Notes under the pieces: generated by a model
Databases searched by the model: none
What the model was told of the DNA's origin: nothing
What the model saw: the letters and a program-made list of their open reading frames with translations, nothing else
Position numbers and translations under genes: made by a program
In this document: one piece after another, positions 24,477 to 33,597 of the stretch
How the letters are laid out: each line of letters opens with the position of its first letter
Position numbering within the stretch: the first letter of the stretch is position 1
From: JADJPO01 sp963828555
GTDB taxonomy: Bacteria > Actinomycetota > Actinomycetes > Actinomycetales > Kineosporiaceae
Direction: 5' to 3'
NCBI GenBank assembly: GCA_963828555.1
Contig: CAWHEL010000002.1
Location: 372,001 to 436,000 of the forward strand
Length of the DNA stretch: 64,000 nucleotides

Positions 24477-24962
24477 GTGAGCAGCACGCAGCGGGTGGGG
24501 CGGATCAAGGGGTTGGCCAGCACCGGGCCGGGGCTGCGGTGGATGCTGAACCTCTGGCCTCCGCTGTTGTTCGCCGGGATCCACGTGCAGGAGGTCAGCC
24601 GCGACTTCCGTCACGCCCGGGTCCGGCTGCGACGCACCCCGTTCACCACGAACTACGTCGGCACCCAGTTCGGCGGATCGCTGTTCGCGATGACCGACCC
24701 GATCTGGATGCTGCTGGTGATGCGCAACCTCGGGCCCGGCTACGTCGTCTGGGACAAGGCCGCCGAGATCGAGTTCATTCGCCCGGCCAGAACCGCGGTC
24801 ACCGCACGCTTCGACCTCACCGATGAGGTGCTGGCCGAGCTGCGAGTCGAGGCGGACGGCGGCACGAGGGTTCTCCGCTGGTTCACCACCGACATCACGT
24901 CGGACGACGGCACCCTGGTCGCGCGCGCCCGCAAGCAGCTCCACATCCGCCAGGCCCGCTGA
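24477..24962 (+). CDS. DUF4442/PaaI-like hotdog-fold protein
   Basis: About 161 residues with the hotdog pattern NYVGTQFGGSLFAMTDPIWM, WDKAAEIEFIRPARTAVTARF and a C-terminal beta strand of VARARKQLHI. This matches DUF4442-type thioesterase-like proteins. The start is uncertain: GTG at 24477 with GAGGTGG close by, or GTG at 24468; longer readings enter the family A palindrome. It lies between two family A copies. An acyl-CoA thioesterase role is inferred from fold only. Confidence 0.7.
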   Translation: MSSTQRVGRIKGLASTGPGLRWMLNLWPPLLFAGIHVQEVSRDFRHARVRLRRTPFTTNYVGTQFGGSLFAMTDPIWMLLVMRNLGPGYVVWDKAAEIEFIRPARTAVTARFDLTDEVLAELRVEADGGTRVLRWFTTDITSDDGTLVARARKQLHIRQAR

Positions 24963-24967
24963 CCGCG

Positions 24968-25049
24968 AACCTGCTCATGCTCCGCGGGTGTACACGTTTG
25001 GGCATCGACAGACCCCGATCGTGTACACCCGCGGAGCATGAGCAGGTTG
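24968..25049. repeat. family A palindromic repeat, copy 5 (best-preserved)
   Basis: Arms AACCTGCTCATGCTCCGCGG and CCGCGGAGCATGAGCAGGTT, with GTGTACACGT/CGTGTACAC inside, so nearly 30 bp of each arm pair. It lies between convergent genes. Confidence 0.93.
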
Positions 25050-25054
25050 GGCGG

Positions 25055-26359
25055 TCAGGGGGTGAAGAGCTCGGTGAGGCGGCGGCGCAGGACCTTGCCG
25101 TTGGCCGAGACAGGCAGCTCATCGACGACGTAGACCGATTTCGGGCACTTGTACGCCGCCAACACCTGCTCAGCGAAGGCATGGACGTCGCCCGGGGCGA
25201 CCGCCCCCACCGCGGCGGCACAGACCCGTTGCCCCCATTCGGCATCCGGCACACCGAACACCGCCAGCTCGCGCAGCCCCGGCATCCGGGACAGCGCCTG
25301 CTCGACCTCGACCGGGTACACGTTCACCCCTCCGGTGATGATCAGATCCTCCCGGCGGGACTCGATCCAGAGGTACCCGTGGTCGTCGGTGTAGCCGAGG
25401 TCGCCGACGGTGAACCACCCGCCGTCCCACGCCGAGGACGTCGCCGCGTCGTTGCGCCAGTAGGTGAATCGCGCGAACTCCGGCGGCCTGCACCAGATCA
25501 CGTCGGCGTCGTCCACCCTGATCTCGCGGCCCGGCCGGGCGCGGCCGACCGTCCCGGGCCGAGCCTGCCAGTCCATGCTGGGGCAGGCGGTGAACTGCCC
25601 CTCGGTCGCCCCGTAGAACTCCCACACCGACCCTGCCGGGAACACCTCGATCGCCCGCTCCTTCACCGGGTGCGGGCAGGGCGCCCCAGCGTGCGCGAGC
25701 AACCGGAAGCCGCTCGGGTCCAAGGAGATCGATCCGTCGGCCACCGCGTTCAGCAGCCGTTGCAGCGGCGTCGGCGCGATGAACGTGGTGCTGACGCCGT
25801 CCGCCACCGCCGCCGCGAAAGCCTCGGCCGACCATCGCGGCAGCACCCGCACGGTGCCACCGACGAGCAGTGTGCCCAGAGCGAACCGAAGCGGCGCCGA
25901 GTGGTACAGCGGACCCGCAGCCAGGTACGCGTCGTCCGGCCCGAACTGCCAGACGTCCCGCTCGTCGGCGATGGCCGCCCGTGCGGCGTCCAGCTCGAGC
26001 AGACCGCCATAGACCCCTTTCGGGCGGCCGCTCGTGCCCGAGGTGTAGTGCATCGGCCGCACCAGCGGAACATCGGCGATCGCCATCGGCGTCGAGCCCA
26101 ACAGCTCGGCCAGCTCGCCGTCGCCGAGAACCACACCCGGGTCGGCGTCCTGGGTCAGCGCGTCGCGTTCATGCAGCAGAAGATGAGGATTGAGCACCAC
26201 CGGGACGACGCCGCTCGCTGCCGCCCCGAGCACCCCGGCCACCAGGTCCTCCGACGGCGTGGCGACGAACACCACCCGGTCACCCGGCCGAGCCCCCCGT
26301 GCAGCCAGCCCCCCGGCCGCCCGAGCAGCGCCGTCCCACGCGCGATCTGCCGTCAGCAT
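25055..26359 (-). CDS. AMP-dependent acyl-CoA synthetase/ligase
   Basis: 434 residues. It has the adenylation motifs MHYTSGTSGRPKGVYGG (about residues 124-140), SVWEFYGATEGQ, WFTVGDLGYTDDHGYLW and the C-terminal Lys loop LPVSANGKVLRRRL. The start is ATG at 26359; reading further would run into family A copy 6. The N-terminus is shorter than in most family members (usually about 500 aa). The substrate acid is not predictable. It lies among unrelated genes. Confidence 0.85.
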   Translation of the reverse strand: MLTADRAWDGAARAAGGLAARGARPGDRVVFVATPSEDLVAGVLGAAASGVVPVVLNPHLLLHERDALTQDADPGVVLGDGELAELLGSTPMAIADVPLVRPMHYTSGTSGRPKGVYGGLLELDAARAAIADERDVWQFGPDDAYLAAGPLYHSAPLRFALGTLLVGGTVRVLPRWSAEAFAAAVADGVSTTFIAPTPLQRLLNAVADGSISLDPSGFRLLAHAGAPCPHPVKERAIEVFPAGSVWEFYGATEGQFTACPSMDWQARPGTVGRARPGREIRVDDADVIWCRPPEFARFTYWRNDAATSSAWDGGWFTVGDLGYTDDHGYLWIESRREDLIITGGVNVYPVEVEQALSRMPGLRELAVFGVPDAEWGQRVCAAAVGAVAPGDVHAFAEQVLAAYKCPKSVYVVDELPVSANGKVLRRRLTELFTP

Positions 26360-26365
26360 CGGCCC

Positions 26366-26453
26366 CAACCCCCTGCTCATGCTCCGCGGGTGGACACGAA
26401 TCGGGCCCCGAGACCCCTGAAACGTGCACACCAGCGGAGCATGAGCACGGTTG
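26366..26453. repeat. family A palindromic repeat, copy 6
   Basis: Left CAACCCCCTGCTCATGCTCC, right GGAGCATGAGCACGGTTG; each arm has a small insertion, and these are roughly matched so the ends still pair. It lies between the argG stop and the acyl-CoA synthetase start, both minus strand. Confidence 0.88.
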
Positions 26454-26454
26454 G

Positions 26455-27876
26455 TCAGTCGGCGCCGAAGTCGAAGGAGGCCTGGTCGACCAGCACGTCG
26501 TCCGGCTGCTCGTCGACGTCGCGGCCCAGCTCGGCGATCTCGTCGGCCCCGCCGGCCTCGATCTCGCCGATCAGCGCGGCGTGCCCACCCAGTTGACCCT
26601 GCGCGGCGTACATCTCGAGCTTGGCCCGCGAGTCGGCGATGTCGAGGTTGCGCATGGTCAGCTGGCCGATCCGGTCCAGCGGGCCGAACGCGGCGTCCTC
26701 CGTGCGCTCCATGGACAGCCGGTCCGGGTGGTAGCTCAGCGCCGGGCCGCGGGTGTCGACCATGGTGTAGTCCTCACCCCGGCGCAAGCGCAGAGTCACC
26801 GACCCGGTCACCGCCGAGCCGACCCAGCGCTGCAGCGACTCGCGCAGCATCAGCGCCTGAGGGTCGAGCCAGCGCCCCTCGTAGAGCAGCCGCCCAAGCC
26901 GGCGGCCCTCGGCGTAGTAGTTCGCGATCGTGTCCTCGTTGTGGACGGCGTTCAGCAGCCGTTCGTAGGCGATGAACAGCAGCGCCATCCCGGGCGCCTC
27001 GTAGATGCCCCGGCTCTTGGCCTCGATGATCCGGTTCTCGATCTGGTCGGACATGCCCAGCCCGTGCCGGCCGCCGATCACGTTGGCCTCATGCACCAGA
27101 TCGACGTCGGAGGCGAACTGCCGGCCGTTGATCGACACCGGCCGCCCCTGCACGAACTCGAGCGTGACGTCCTCGCTGGTGATCTCGACCGCCGGGTCCC
27201 AGAACTTCACACCCATGATCGGCTCGACGATCTCCATCGAGGTGTCCAGGTGCTCCAGGCGCTTGGCCTCGTGCGTGGCACCCCAGATGTTGGCGTCCGT
27301 GGAGTAGGCCTTCTCCACCGAGGCGCGGTAGGGCAGGTCGCGCGCGGCCAGCCAGGTGGACATCTCGGTCCGCCCGCCGAGCTCGGTGACGAAGTCGGCG
27401 TCCAGCCACGGCTTGTAGATCCGCAGACCTGGGTTGGCCAGCAGCCCGTAGCGGTAGAACCGCTCGATGTCGTTGCCCTTGAAGGTCGAGCCGTCACCCC
27501 AGATGTCGACGTCGTCCTCGCGCATGGCCCGGACCAGCAGGGTGCCGGTGACCGCGCGGCCGAGCGGGGTGGTGTTGAAGTAGGCCTTGCCGGCCGAGCG
27601 GATGTGGAAGGCGCCGCAGGTCAGCGCGGCCAGGCCCTCCTCCACCAACGCCTCGCGGCAGTCGACCAGGCGCGCGATCTCGGCGCCGTACTCCTTCGCC
27701 CGGTCGGGCAGCGTGGACATGTCGTCCTCGTCGTACTGACCGAGATCGGCACTGTAGGCGCAGGGAGTGGCACCGTGCTCGCGCATCCAGGCGACGGCGA
27801 CGGAGGTGTCGAGGCCGCCCGAGAAGGCAATGCCGACACGCTCGCCCTTGGGCAGGCTGGTGAGGACTTTGGACAC
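26455..27876 (-). CDS. argG: argininosuccinate synthase
   Basis: 473 residues with the P-loop-like GIAFSGGLDTSVAVAWMRE at the N-terminus, DIWGDGSTFKGNDIERFYRY and PWLDADFVTELGGRTEM. The length and these motifs fit the long, E. coli-type ArgG rather than the shorter, roughly 400-residue type found with argH in many bacteria. It condenses citrulline and aspartate with ATP. GTG start. No other arginine genes are nearby. Confidence 0.96.
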   Translation of the reverse strand: MSKVLTSLPKGERVGIAFSGGLDTSVAVAWMREHGATPCAYSADLGQYDEDDMSTLPDRAKEYGAEIARLVDCREALVEEGLAALTCGAFHIRSAGKAYFNTTPLGRAVTGTLLVRAMREDDVDIWGDGSTFKGNDIERFYRYGLLANPGLRIYKPWLDADFVTELGGRTEMSTWLAARDLPYRASVEKAYSTDANIWGATHEAKRLEHLDTSMEIVEPIMGVKFWDPAVEITSEDVTLEFVQGRPVSINGRQFASDVDLVHEANVIGGRHGLGMSDQIENRIIEAKSRGIYEAPGMALLFIAYERLLNAVHNEDTIANYYAEGRRLGRLLYEGRWLDPQALMLRESLQRWVGSAVTGSVTLRLRRGEDYTMVDTRGPALSYHPDRLSMERTEDAAFGPLDRIGQLTMRNLDIADSRAKLEMYAAQGQLGGHAALIGEIEAGGADEIAELGRDVDEQPDDVLVDQASFDFGAD

Positions 27877-27956
27877 CCGGTCAGCCTACTGGCCCCGCGC
27901 GCTCGCCGGAGAAGCCTGGACGACGCGGCACCCCCGCGCGAGTAGCCTCGGCAGTC

Positions 27957-29186
27957 GTGTCCAGACTCGCCGAGGTGATCGCCCCGCATCGGCTCGGCAG
28001 GGACTTCCGGTGGCTGCTCGCCGCGGCCTGGACCACCAACGTCGGCGACGGGATCGCCCTGGCCGCCGGGCCGCTGCTGATCGCCGCCCAGACCCACGAC
28101 CCGCTCCTGGTCGCCATGGCCGGCCTGCTCCAGCAACTCCCCTGGCTGCTCACCGGCCTCTACGCCGGGGTGATCGCCGACCGCCTCGACCGACGCCGGA
28201 TCATGATCGCGGCCAACTTGGCCCGCGTCGCCGTCCTGGCCGTACTGACCCTGACCATCGTGACCGGGCGGGTGAGCATCGGGCTCACCCTCGCCGCGAT
28301 GTTCGCCCTGGGCCTGGCCGAGACCTTCGAGGACGTGACCGCGCACACGCTCACCCCGATGATCGTCGCACCGCAGGACCTCGGCATCGCCAACGCCCGT
28401 CTGCTGTCGGGCTACATCACGGCCAACCAGTTGGCCGGGCCCCCGATCGGGGCGTTCCTGTTCGCCGCCGGGATGGCGACCCCGTTCGCGGTCCAGGTCG
28501 CCTGCGTGGCGCTCGGCGCCGTGATGATCGCCCAGCTCCGGCTCCCCCGACCCGCCGTCGAGCACCCCAAGACCCGGGTACGGCAGGAGATCGGTGAGGG
28601 CCTGCGCTGGCTGTGGGGGCACCGCGCCGTGCGTACTCTGGCGCTCACCATCGTCACCTTCAACATCACCTTCGGGGCTGCCTGGTCGGTGCTGGTGCTC
28701 TACGCCCTCAACCGACTGCAGATGGGCGAGGTGGGATTCGGCCTGCTGACCACCGCCTCCGCGCTCGGCGGGCTCATGGGCACCGCCGGCTACGGCTGGC
28801 TGGAACGCCGGGTGAGCCTGGCGAACATCATGCGGGGTGGCCTGGTGATCGAGACCCTCACCCACCTCGCCCTCGCGCTCACCACCACGCCGGCGGTGGC
28901 GCTGGCCGTGATGTTCGTGTTCGGCGCGCACGCGTTCATCTGGGGCACCACCTCGACCGCGGTGCGCCAGCGCGCCGTTCCCGTCGACTTCCAGGGCCGG
29001 GTGGGCAGCGTCTACATGATCGGGGTGATCGGCGGCATGGTGGTCGGCGGCGCGATCGGTGGCCTGATCGCCCGCCAGTGGGGCATCACCGGGCCGTTCT
29101 GGTTCGGCTTCGTCGGCTCGGCGCTGATCCTGGCCGCCATCTGGCGCGAACTCGGCCACATCGCCCACGCCGAGGCACCGGCATGA
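27957..29186 (+). CDS. MFS transporter (MFS_3-like exporter)
   Basis: 409 residues with about 12 hydrophobic segments. The cytoplasmic loop motif VIADRLDRRRIMIAANL between TM2 and TM3 and GGLMGTAGYGWLERRV in the second half are typical of the MFS. The closest style is the MFS_3/enterobactin-exporter-like group; the substrate is unknown. Divergent from argG with an 80-bp gap. The stop overlaps the next start (ATGA), coupling it to the phosphatase-like gene. Confidence 0.88.
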   Translation: MSRLAEVIAPHRLGRDFRWLLAAAWTTNVGDGIALAAGPLLIAAQTHDPLLVAMAGLLQQLPWLLTGLYAGVIADRLDRRRIMIAANLARVAVLAVLTLTIVTGRVSIGLTLAAMFALGLAETFEDVTAHTLTPMIVAPQDLGIANARLLSGYITANQLAGPPIGAFLFAAGMATPFAVQVACVALGAVMIAQLRLPRPAVEHPKTRVRQEIGEGLRWLWGHRAVRTLALTIVTFNITFGAAWSVLVLYALNRLQMGEVGFGLLTTASALGGLMGTAGYGWLERRVSLANIMRGGLVIETLTHLALALTTTPAVALAVMFVFGAHAFIWGTTSTAVRQRAVPVDFQGRVGSVYMIGVIGGMVVGGAIGGLIARQWGITGPFWFGFVGSALILAAIWRELGHIAHAEAPA

Positions 29187-29611
29187 CGGCCACGCCGTGG
29201 GCCGATGACACCGGCGTGGTCACCCTGCCGAGCGGGGTGAGGGTGCGCGGACGACGCCTGTGTGCCGAGGCGAGCCCGGCCGACTTCACCCTGGTGCTGG
29301 CTGCCGGCCCGACGCCGCCGTGGCCGCACCGCAAGATCCGCTGGCCCGATTTCTGGGTGCCGCTGGACCGCGCGGACGCCTTCGACGCCCTGACCGACGC
29401 GCTGCACCGCGCCCAGCTCGGCGAGAGGGTGGAGGTCACCTGTGCGGGCGGGCGCGGTCGCACCGGCACGGCGCTGGCAGCCATGGCCATCCTGGACGGG
29501 CTTCCCCGGCAGGACGCCGTCCGGTGGGTCCGGGCGCAGTACCACCACGGCGCGGTTGAGGTCCCGTGGCAGCGCTGGTGGCTCCACCGCCTCCCACTGC
29601 CGCCCCACTAA
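29183..29611 (+). CDS. protein-tyrosine-phosphatase-like protein
   Basis: 142 residues with the phosphatase loop CAGGRGRTGTALAAMAIL (CX5R followed by T/S), preceded by FWVPLDRADAFDALTDAL. This is the cysteine phosphatase fold in a short form; a general-acid Asp is not obvious. Start ATG at 29183 inside the MFS stop. Substrate unknown. Confidence 0.75.
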   Translation: MTATPWADDTGVVTLPSGVRVRGRRLCAEASPADFTLVLAAGPTPPWPHRKIRWPDFWVPLDRADAFDALTDALHRAQLGERVEVTCAGGRGRTGTALAAMAILDGLPRQDAVRWVRAQYHHGAVEVPWQRWWLHRLPLPPH

Positions 29612-29620
29612 CCTCGAGCG

Positions 29621-31159
29621 GTGGACATCCTGCGGACGCCGGACCTGGTCGCCGCCTACGAGGGCGACACCCCGGTGCCGCTGGACGACGACCGGCTGGC
29701 GCTGGCGACCACCTCGGCGGACGGCGCGCTGCGGCTCACCCTGAGCGGCACCGCGCCGGTGAGCCGGGTCATGCTGCGCTGGCACGAGGACGCCGGCGGC
29801 GCCGTCCGCTACCTCAGTGACGCCTGGGAGCGCTCCTACGGCGACCTCGGCTGGTTCCCCGAGCAGGCGGAGCGGGTGATGCCGTGGTCCTTCCTGACCG
29901 ACGACGGTGCCCGGGCCGTCGGCTACGGCGTGGGCGTGAACCCCGGCGCGCTGTGCTTCTGGACCGCAGACCGGGCCGGCATCTCGCTGTGGGCGGACGT
30001 GCGCAACGGCGGCTCACCGATCCGGCTCGGCGAGCGCACCCTGCACCTGGCCGACGTGGTGATGATCCAGGGCGCGGACGGCGAGAACGCGTTCGCCGTG
30101 CAGCAGCGGCTGTGCCGCGCGATGAGCCCGCAGCCGCGGCTGCCCGACCACCCGGTCTACGGCGCCAACGACTGGCACTTCGCCCTCGGCCGGGCCGACC
30201 GGCGGGTGATCCTCGGCCTGGCCGACTTCGTGGCGGCCAACTCCCCCGACCCCGCCAACCGGCCGTACTGCATGATCGACGACGGCTGGTCGGGTGGCGG
30301 ACTCGGGCACGGCCCGTGGATCGGCAACAACCGCTACGGGCACATGGGCGATCTGGCGGAGCGATTGCGGGCCAACGGAGTCCGGCCCGGGCTCTGGTAC
30401 CGGCCGTTGACGCCACTGCCGGAGCACCGCGACCGCTGGCGCCTCGCCCGCGGCGGCGGGGCGCTCGACCCCACCGTCCCCGAGGTGGCGATGAGCATCC
30501 GTGAGCAACTGGCCCGGATCACCGGCTGGGGCTACGCGATGCTCAAGCACGACTTCACCGTGTGGGACCTGCTCGGCCGCTGGGGCATGCACATGGGCGC
30601 CGGGATCACCGACGACGGCTGGGCCTTCGCCGATCGCTCACGCACCACGGCCGAAGTGATCACCGACCTCTACCGGCTGATCGCCGAGGCCAGCGGAGAG
30701 GCGCTGGTGATCGGCTGCAACACATTCGGCCATCTCGCCGCAGGCCACGTGGAGCTGCAGCGCATCGGTGACGACGCCTCGGGGTTCTCCTGGAACCGGA
30801 CCCGCCGGATGGTGGTGAACACCCTCGCCTTCCGCGGCGCCCAGCACGGCGCGCTTTACGCGGTGGACGCCGATGTCGCTCCGATCACCGCCGGTCTGCC
30901 CTGGCGGCAGAGCGTGCAGTGGCTTCACCTGCTGGCCGCCAGCGGAACTCCCGCTTTCGTCTCGATCGACCCTGCCTCGCGCACCCCCGCGGTCGCCTCC
31001 GCGCTCCGGGATGCCTTCACCCTGGCCGCGCAGCCACAGCCCCTGGCCGAACCGCTGGACTGGACGACGAGCGCAACCCCGGCCCGGTGGAGGCTGGGCG
31101 GGCGCGAGCAGACCTACGACTGGAACACCGCGGACGGCGCGTGGCCCTTCCCGGACTGA
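29621..31159 (+). CDS. glycoside hydrolase, GH36/alpha-galactosidase-like
   Basis: 512 residues without a signal peptide. A (beta/alpha)8-type core has PYCMIDDGW, GWGYAMLKHDFT (Asp of the KxD motif as probable nucleophile) and IGDDASGFSWNRTR (probable acid/base Asp), the arrangement of clan GH-D. GTG start. It lies convergent to a sugar ABC transporter operon, so uptake followed by intracellular hydrolysis of an alpha-galactoside or similar sugar is plausible. Confidence 0.75.
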   Translation: MDILRTPDLVAAYEGDTPVPLDDDRLALATTSADGALRLTLSGTAPVSRVMLRWHEDAGGAVRYLSDAWERSYGDLGWFPEQAERVMPWSFLTDDGARAVGYGVGVNPGALCFWTADRAGISLWADVRNGGSPIRLGERTLHLADVVMIQGADGENAFAVQQRLCRAMSPQPRLPDHPVYGANDWHFALGRADRRVILGLADFVAANSPDPANRPYCMIDDGWSGGGLGHGPWIGNNRYGHMGDLAERLRANGVRPGLWYRPLTPLPEHRDRWRLARGGGALDPTVPEVAMSIREQLARITGWGYAMLKHDFTVWDLLGRWGMHMGAGITDDGWAFADRSRTTAEVITDLYRLIAEASGEALVIGCNTFGHLAAGHVELQRIGDDASGFSWNRTRRMVVNTLAFRGAQHGALYAVDADVAPITAGLPWRQSVQWLHLLAASGTPAFVSIDPASRTPAVASALRDAFTLAAQPQPLAEPLDWTTSATPARWRLGGREQTYDWNTADGAWPFPD

Positions 31160-31179
31160 CCCGGGTTGAAGGGCTCGGG

Positions 31180-31452
31180 TCAGCTCGGGCGCTCGGAGTC
31201 CTCGTCCCGGTAGGGCATGGACAGCAGTCCATCGGACTGCAGCCGACGGATCCCCCGATAGCTGCAGTAGCCGGCACCGATCAGACCGAAGAGCAAGGAC
31301 CCCAGGGTGCCGACGGTGTGGCCGCCGAGCGCCTGACCGGTCATGGCTGCCACGATCGCCAGCATCAGGAAGCCGAGGCTCCGCAAACCCCAGCGGGGGC
31401 CGGTGTGGCGGGACTGGAACTCGTTCTCCGGCCGCCCGAAGACCGATCTCAT
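31180..31452 (-). CDS. small membrane protein, unrecognised
   Basis: 90 residues with two hydrophobic segments, LGFLMLAIVAAMTGQALGG and TLGSLLFGLIGAGYCSYRG, and a charged tail. Its stop region forms a short stem with the stop of the convergent glycosidase gene (TGACCCG/CGGGTCA, 31157-31182). No family recognised. Confidence 0.6.
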   Translation of the reverse strand: MRSVFGRPENEFQSRHTGPRWGLRSLGFLMLAIVAAMTGQALGGHTVGTLGSLLFGLIGAGYCSYRGIRRLQSDGLLSMPYRDEDSERPS

Positions 31453-31479
31453 GGCCGTAGCCTACTCGGCGCAAATGGG

Positions 31480-31520
31480 CACTGCGCCCTGCCGCCGGCA
31501 ACCGCTGGCAGGGCGCAGTG
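31480..31520. terminator. hairpin terminator of the ABC transporter operon
   Basis: A perfect 14-bp stem (CACTGCGCCCTGCC / GGCAGGGCGCAGTG) with a 13-base loop, 15 bases beyond the stop of the last permease gene. Confidence 0.8.
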
Positions 31521-31534
31521 GCTGCACAATCTGC

Positions 31535-32449
31535 TCAGCCCTTGACCGACCCGGCAGTCAGACCCCGGACGAAGTACCGCTGCAGGGCGAGGAACACGAT
31601 GATCGGCACGATCATCGTCAGGATGCCGCCGGCGGTGACCAGGTTCCAGCCGCTGCTCTGCTGTCCGATCAGGTTGTTCCGCACCGCCACGGTCATCGGT
31701 GCATTGTCACCCGGGCCGATGAACACCATCGCGACCAGCAGGTCGTTCCAGACCCAGAGGAACTGGAAGATCGCGAACGAGGCCAGCACCGGTGTGGACA
31801 TCGGCAGGATCAGCCGGTAAAAGGTCGCGTAGTGGCTGGCGCCGTCGATCTTCGCCGACTCGATCACCTCCCGCGGCAGGGTCGACATGTAGTTGCGGAA
31901 CAGGTAGATCGCCAGTGACATGCCGAACCCGATGTGGAACAGCCACACCGCAGGGAACTTCCCGTTCATGTTGAACCGGCTGTAGAGCTCCAGCAGCGGC
32001 ACCATCGCGACGAAGTTCGGCACCACGAGCAGGCTGACGATGACCAGGAACATCACGTCCCGCCCCGGGAACCGCATGAACGTGAACGCATAGGCCGCGA
32101 ACGCCGCGATCAGGATCGGGATGAACGTCGCCGGCAGCGCGATCGCGAAGCTGTTGATCAGCGCAGTGCCCAGCTCCGCGTCGACGATCGCGTCCTTGTA
32201 GTTCGAGACCGTGAACTCGCCCCAGCGCGCCGGGTTGAGCACTGTCCACCAGCCGGTGGTGTTGGCCGCGCCCTCCTTGCGGAACGAGGTGATGAAGGCG
32301 CCAATCGCCGGGACCAGCCAGAAGAAGCAGATCAGCAGGGCGGCGAGCTTCACCGACCAGTGCGCCCGGCCGACCTCCACAGACGCTCTGCGGGAGGGCT
32401 TCAGCTCCTTGACGGCAGCCGGGGGGGCCGGCTGGACGGTGCTGGTCAT
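31535..32449 (-). CDS. sugar ABC transporter permease (MalG-like)
   Basis: 304 residues, six predicted membrane spans. The cytoplasmic EAA loop REVIESAKIDGASHYATFYR, with conserved Gly, docks to the ATPase. The C-terminal GLTAGSVKG is typical of MalG-type subunits. The start is ATG at 32449, overlapping the MalF-like gene (ATGA). No ATPase gene is near, so a shared MsmK-type ATPase is expected. Confidence 0.92.
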   Translation of the reverse strand: MTSTVQPAPPAAVKELKPSRRASVEVGRAHWSVKLAALLICFFWLVPAIGAFITSFRKEGAANTTGWWTVLNPARWGEFTVSNYKDAIVDAELGTALINSFAIALPATFIPILIAAFAAYAFTFMRFPGRDVMFLVIVSLLVVPNFVAMVPLLELYSRFNMNGKFPAVWLFHIGFGMSLAIYLFRNYMSTLPREVIESAKIDGASHYATFYRLILPMSTPVLASFAIFQFLWVWNDLLVAMVFIGPGDNAPMTVAVRNNLIGQQSSGWNLVTAGGILTMIVPIIVFLALQRYFVRGLTAGSVKG

Positions 32450-33432
32450 CGATTCGCCTCCTGGATCTGGAACTGGCGGACTTGGAACGCCATGACGGGC
32501 AGGACGGCGACGATGAGCAGCACGACGATGGCCGCCGCGTACCCGTTGTTGAAGTTCGTGGACAGCTGGTTGAAGAACTCCGTCGCCAGCACGTTGGTGT
32601 TGAAGCCGCCGTTCGTCATCACGTAGACCACGTCGAAGAGCTTCATCACCCCGATCAGCACGGTCACGTACACCGTCACGACGGTGGGCATGATCTGCGG
32701 GACGACCACTCGGCGGAAGATCTGCAGCTCGTTGGCCCCGTCGACCCGGGCCGCCTCGAGGGTGTCCATCGGCACGCCTTTCACCGCTGCCGACATCAGC
32801 ACCATGGAAAAGCCCACCTGCAACCAGAGGAACATGATGATCAGCAGGAAGGTGTTGAAGTAGAGCGTCCGCTGCTCCAGCCACGGGATCGGGTCGCCGC
32901 CGAAGGCAGTGACAATCGCGTTCTGCAGACCTACCTGGGGCTGGCCCTCCGGGGCGGTCGCATAGACGAACCGCCATACCGTCGCCGCACCGACCGCGCT
33001 GATCGCCATCGGGAAGAAGACGATGGTCTTCGCGGTCTTCTCACTGCCCGGCTTGAGCCGGTCGACAAGGGTCGCCACGAGCAGGCCGAGCAGCACCGCG
33101 GCGATCGGCGCCACGATGATCCACACCAGCGTGGTGAGGATGGTCTCCCGGAACCCGTTGGAACCGAACAGATCTCCGTAGTTCTTCCAGCCCACGAACT
33201 TGGTGCTGTCGCGGTTGGCGAAGCTGTAGATGACTGTCTGGACGCCTGGGTAGAGCACGTAGAGGCAAATCGCCGAAACTGCCGGGAGAATGTAGGCGTA
33301 CGGCTTGATCCGCTCCTCCCACCGGCCGGGGAGCAGCTCGGCGAGCTTGTTGAGCACCCAGTAGAGGACCAGAGCCGCCCCCACGCCGGCCACCACGGTC
33401 AGGATCGTATTGATCAACTTGATCACGAGCAC
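32446..33432 (-). CDS. sugar ABC transporter permease (MalF-like)
   Basis: 328 residues, with one extra N-terminal membrane span and then about six more. The EAA loop is MDTLEAARVDGANELQIFRR. It resembles the alpha-glucoside (AglF) branch of MalF proteins. GTG start at 33432. It is separated from the solute-binding protein gene by a hairpin, which probably sets different expression levels. Confidence 0.9.
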   Translation of the reverse strand: MLVIKLINTILTVVAGVGAALVLYWVLNKLAELLPGRWEERIKPYAYILPAVSAICLYVLYPGVQTVIYSFANRDSTKFVGWKNYGDLFGSNGFRETILTTLVWIIVAPIAAVLLGLLVATLVDRLKPGSEKTAKTIVFFPMAISAVGAATVWRFVYATAPEGQPQVGLQNAIVTAFGGDPIPWLEQRTLYFNTFLLIIMFLWLQVGFSMVLMSAAVKGVPMDTLEAARVDGANELQIFRRVVVPQIMPTVVTVYVTVLIGVMKLFDVVYVMTNGGFNTNVLATEFFNQLSTNFNNGYAAAIVVLLIVAVLPVMAFQVRQFQIQEANR

Positions 33433-33544
33433 CGCCTCCTTGCGGCCGCCGCAACGGCCAAGTCGACCAAGGGGTCAGATCAGCTCAGGTGCGGCAGGGA
33501 CCCGGCCCCTTGCTTACCACTAACTCGATCGGTGCCACAGAGCG

Positions 33545-33583
33545 CCGCCGGGGTGCACGACGGGAAGTCGTACACCCCGGCGG
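33545..33583. terminator. intra-operon hairpin after the solute-binding protein gene
   Basis: An 11-bp stem (CCGCCGGGGTG / CACCCCGGCGG) with an inner CGAC/GTCG stem. This placement usually allows high binding-protein and low permease expression by partial termination or mRNA protection. Confidence 0.75.
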
Positions 33584-33597
33584 TGGTACTCATGACG

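Noticed and set aside
23366..25049. CRISPR-like array
   Set aside because: The repeats are few, irregularly spaced, palindromic over their full length and separated by genes. No cas genes are seen.
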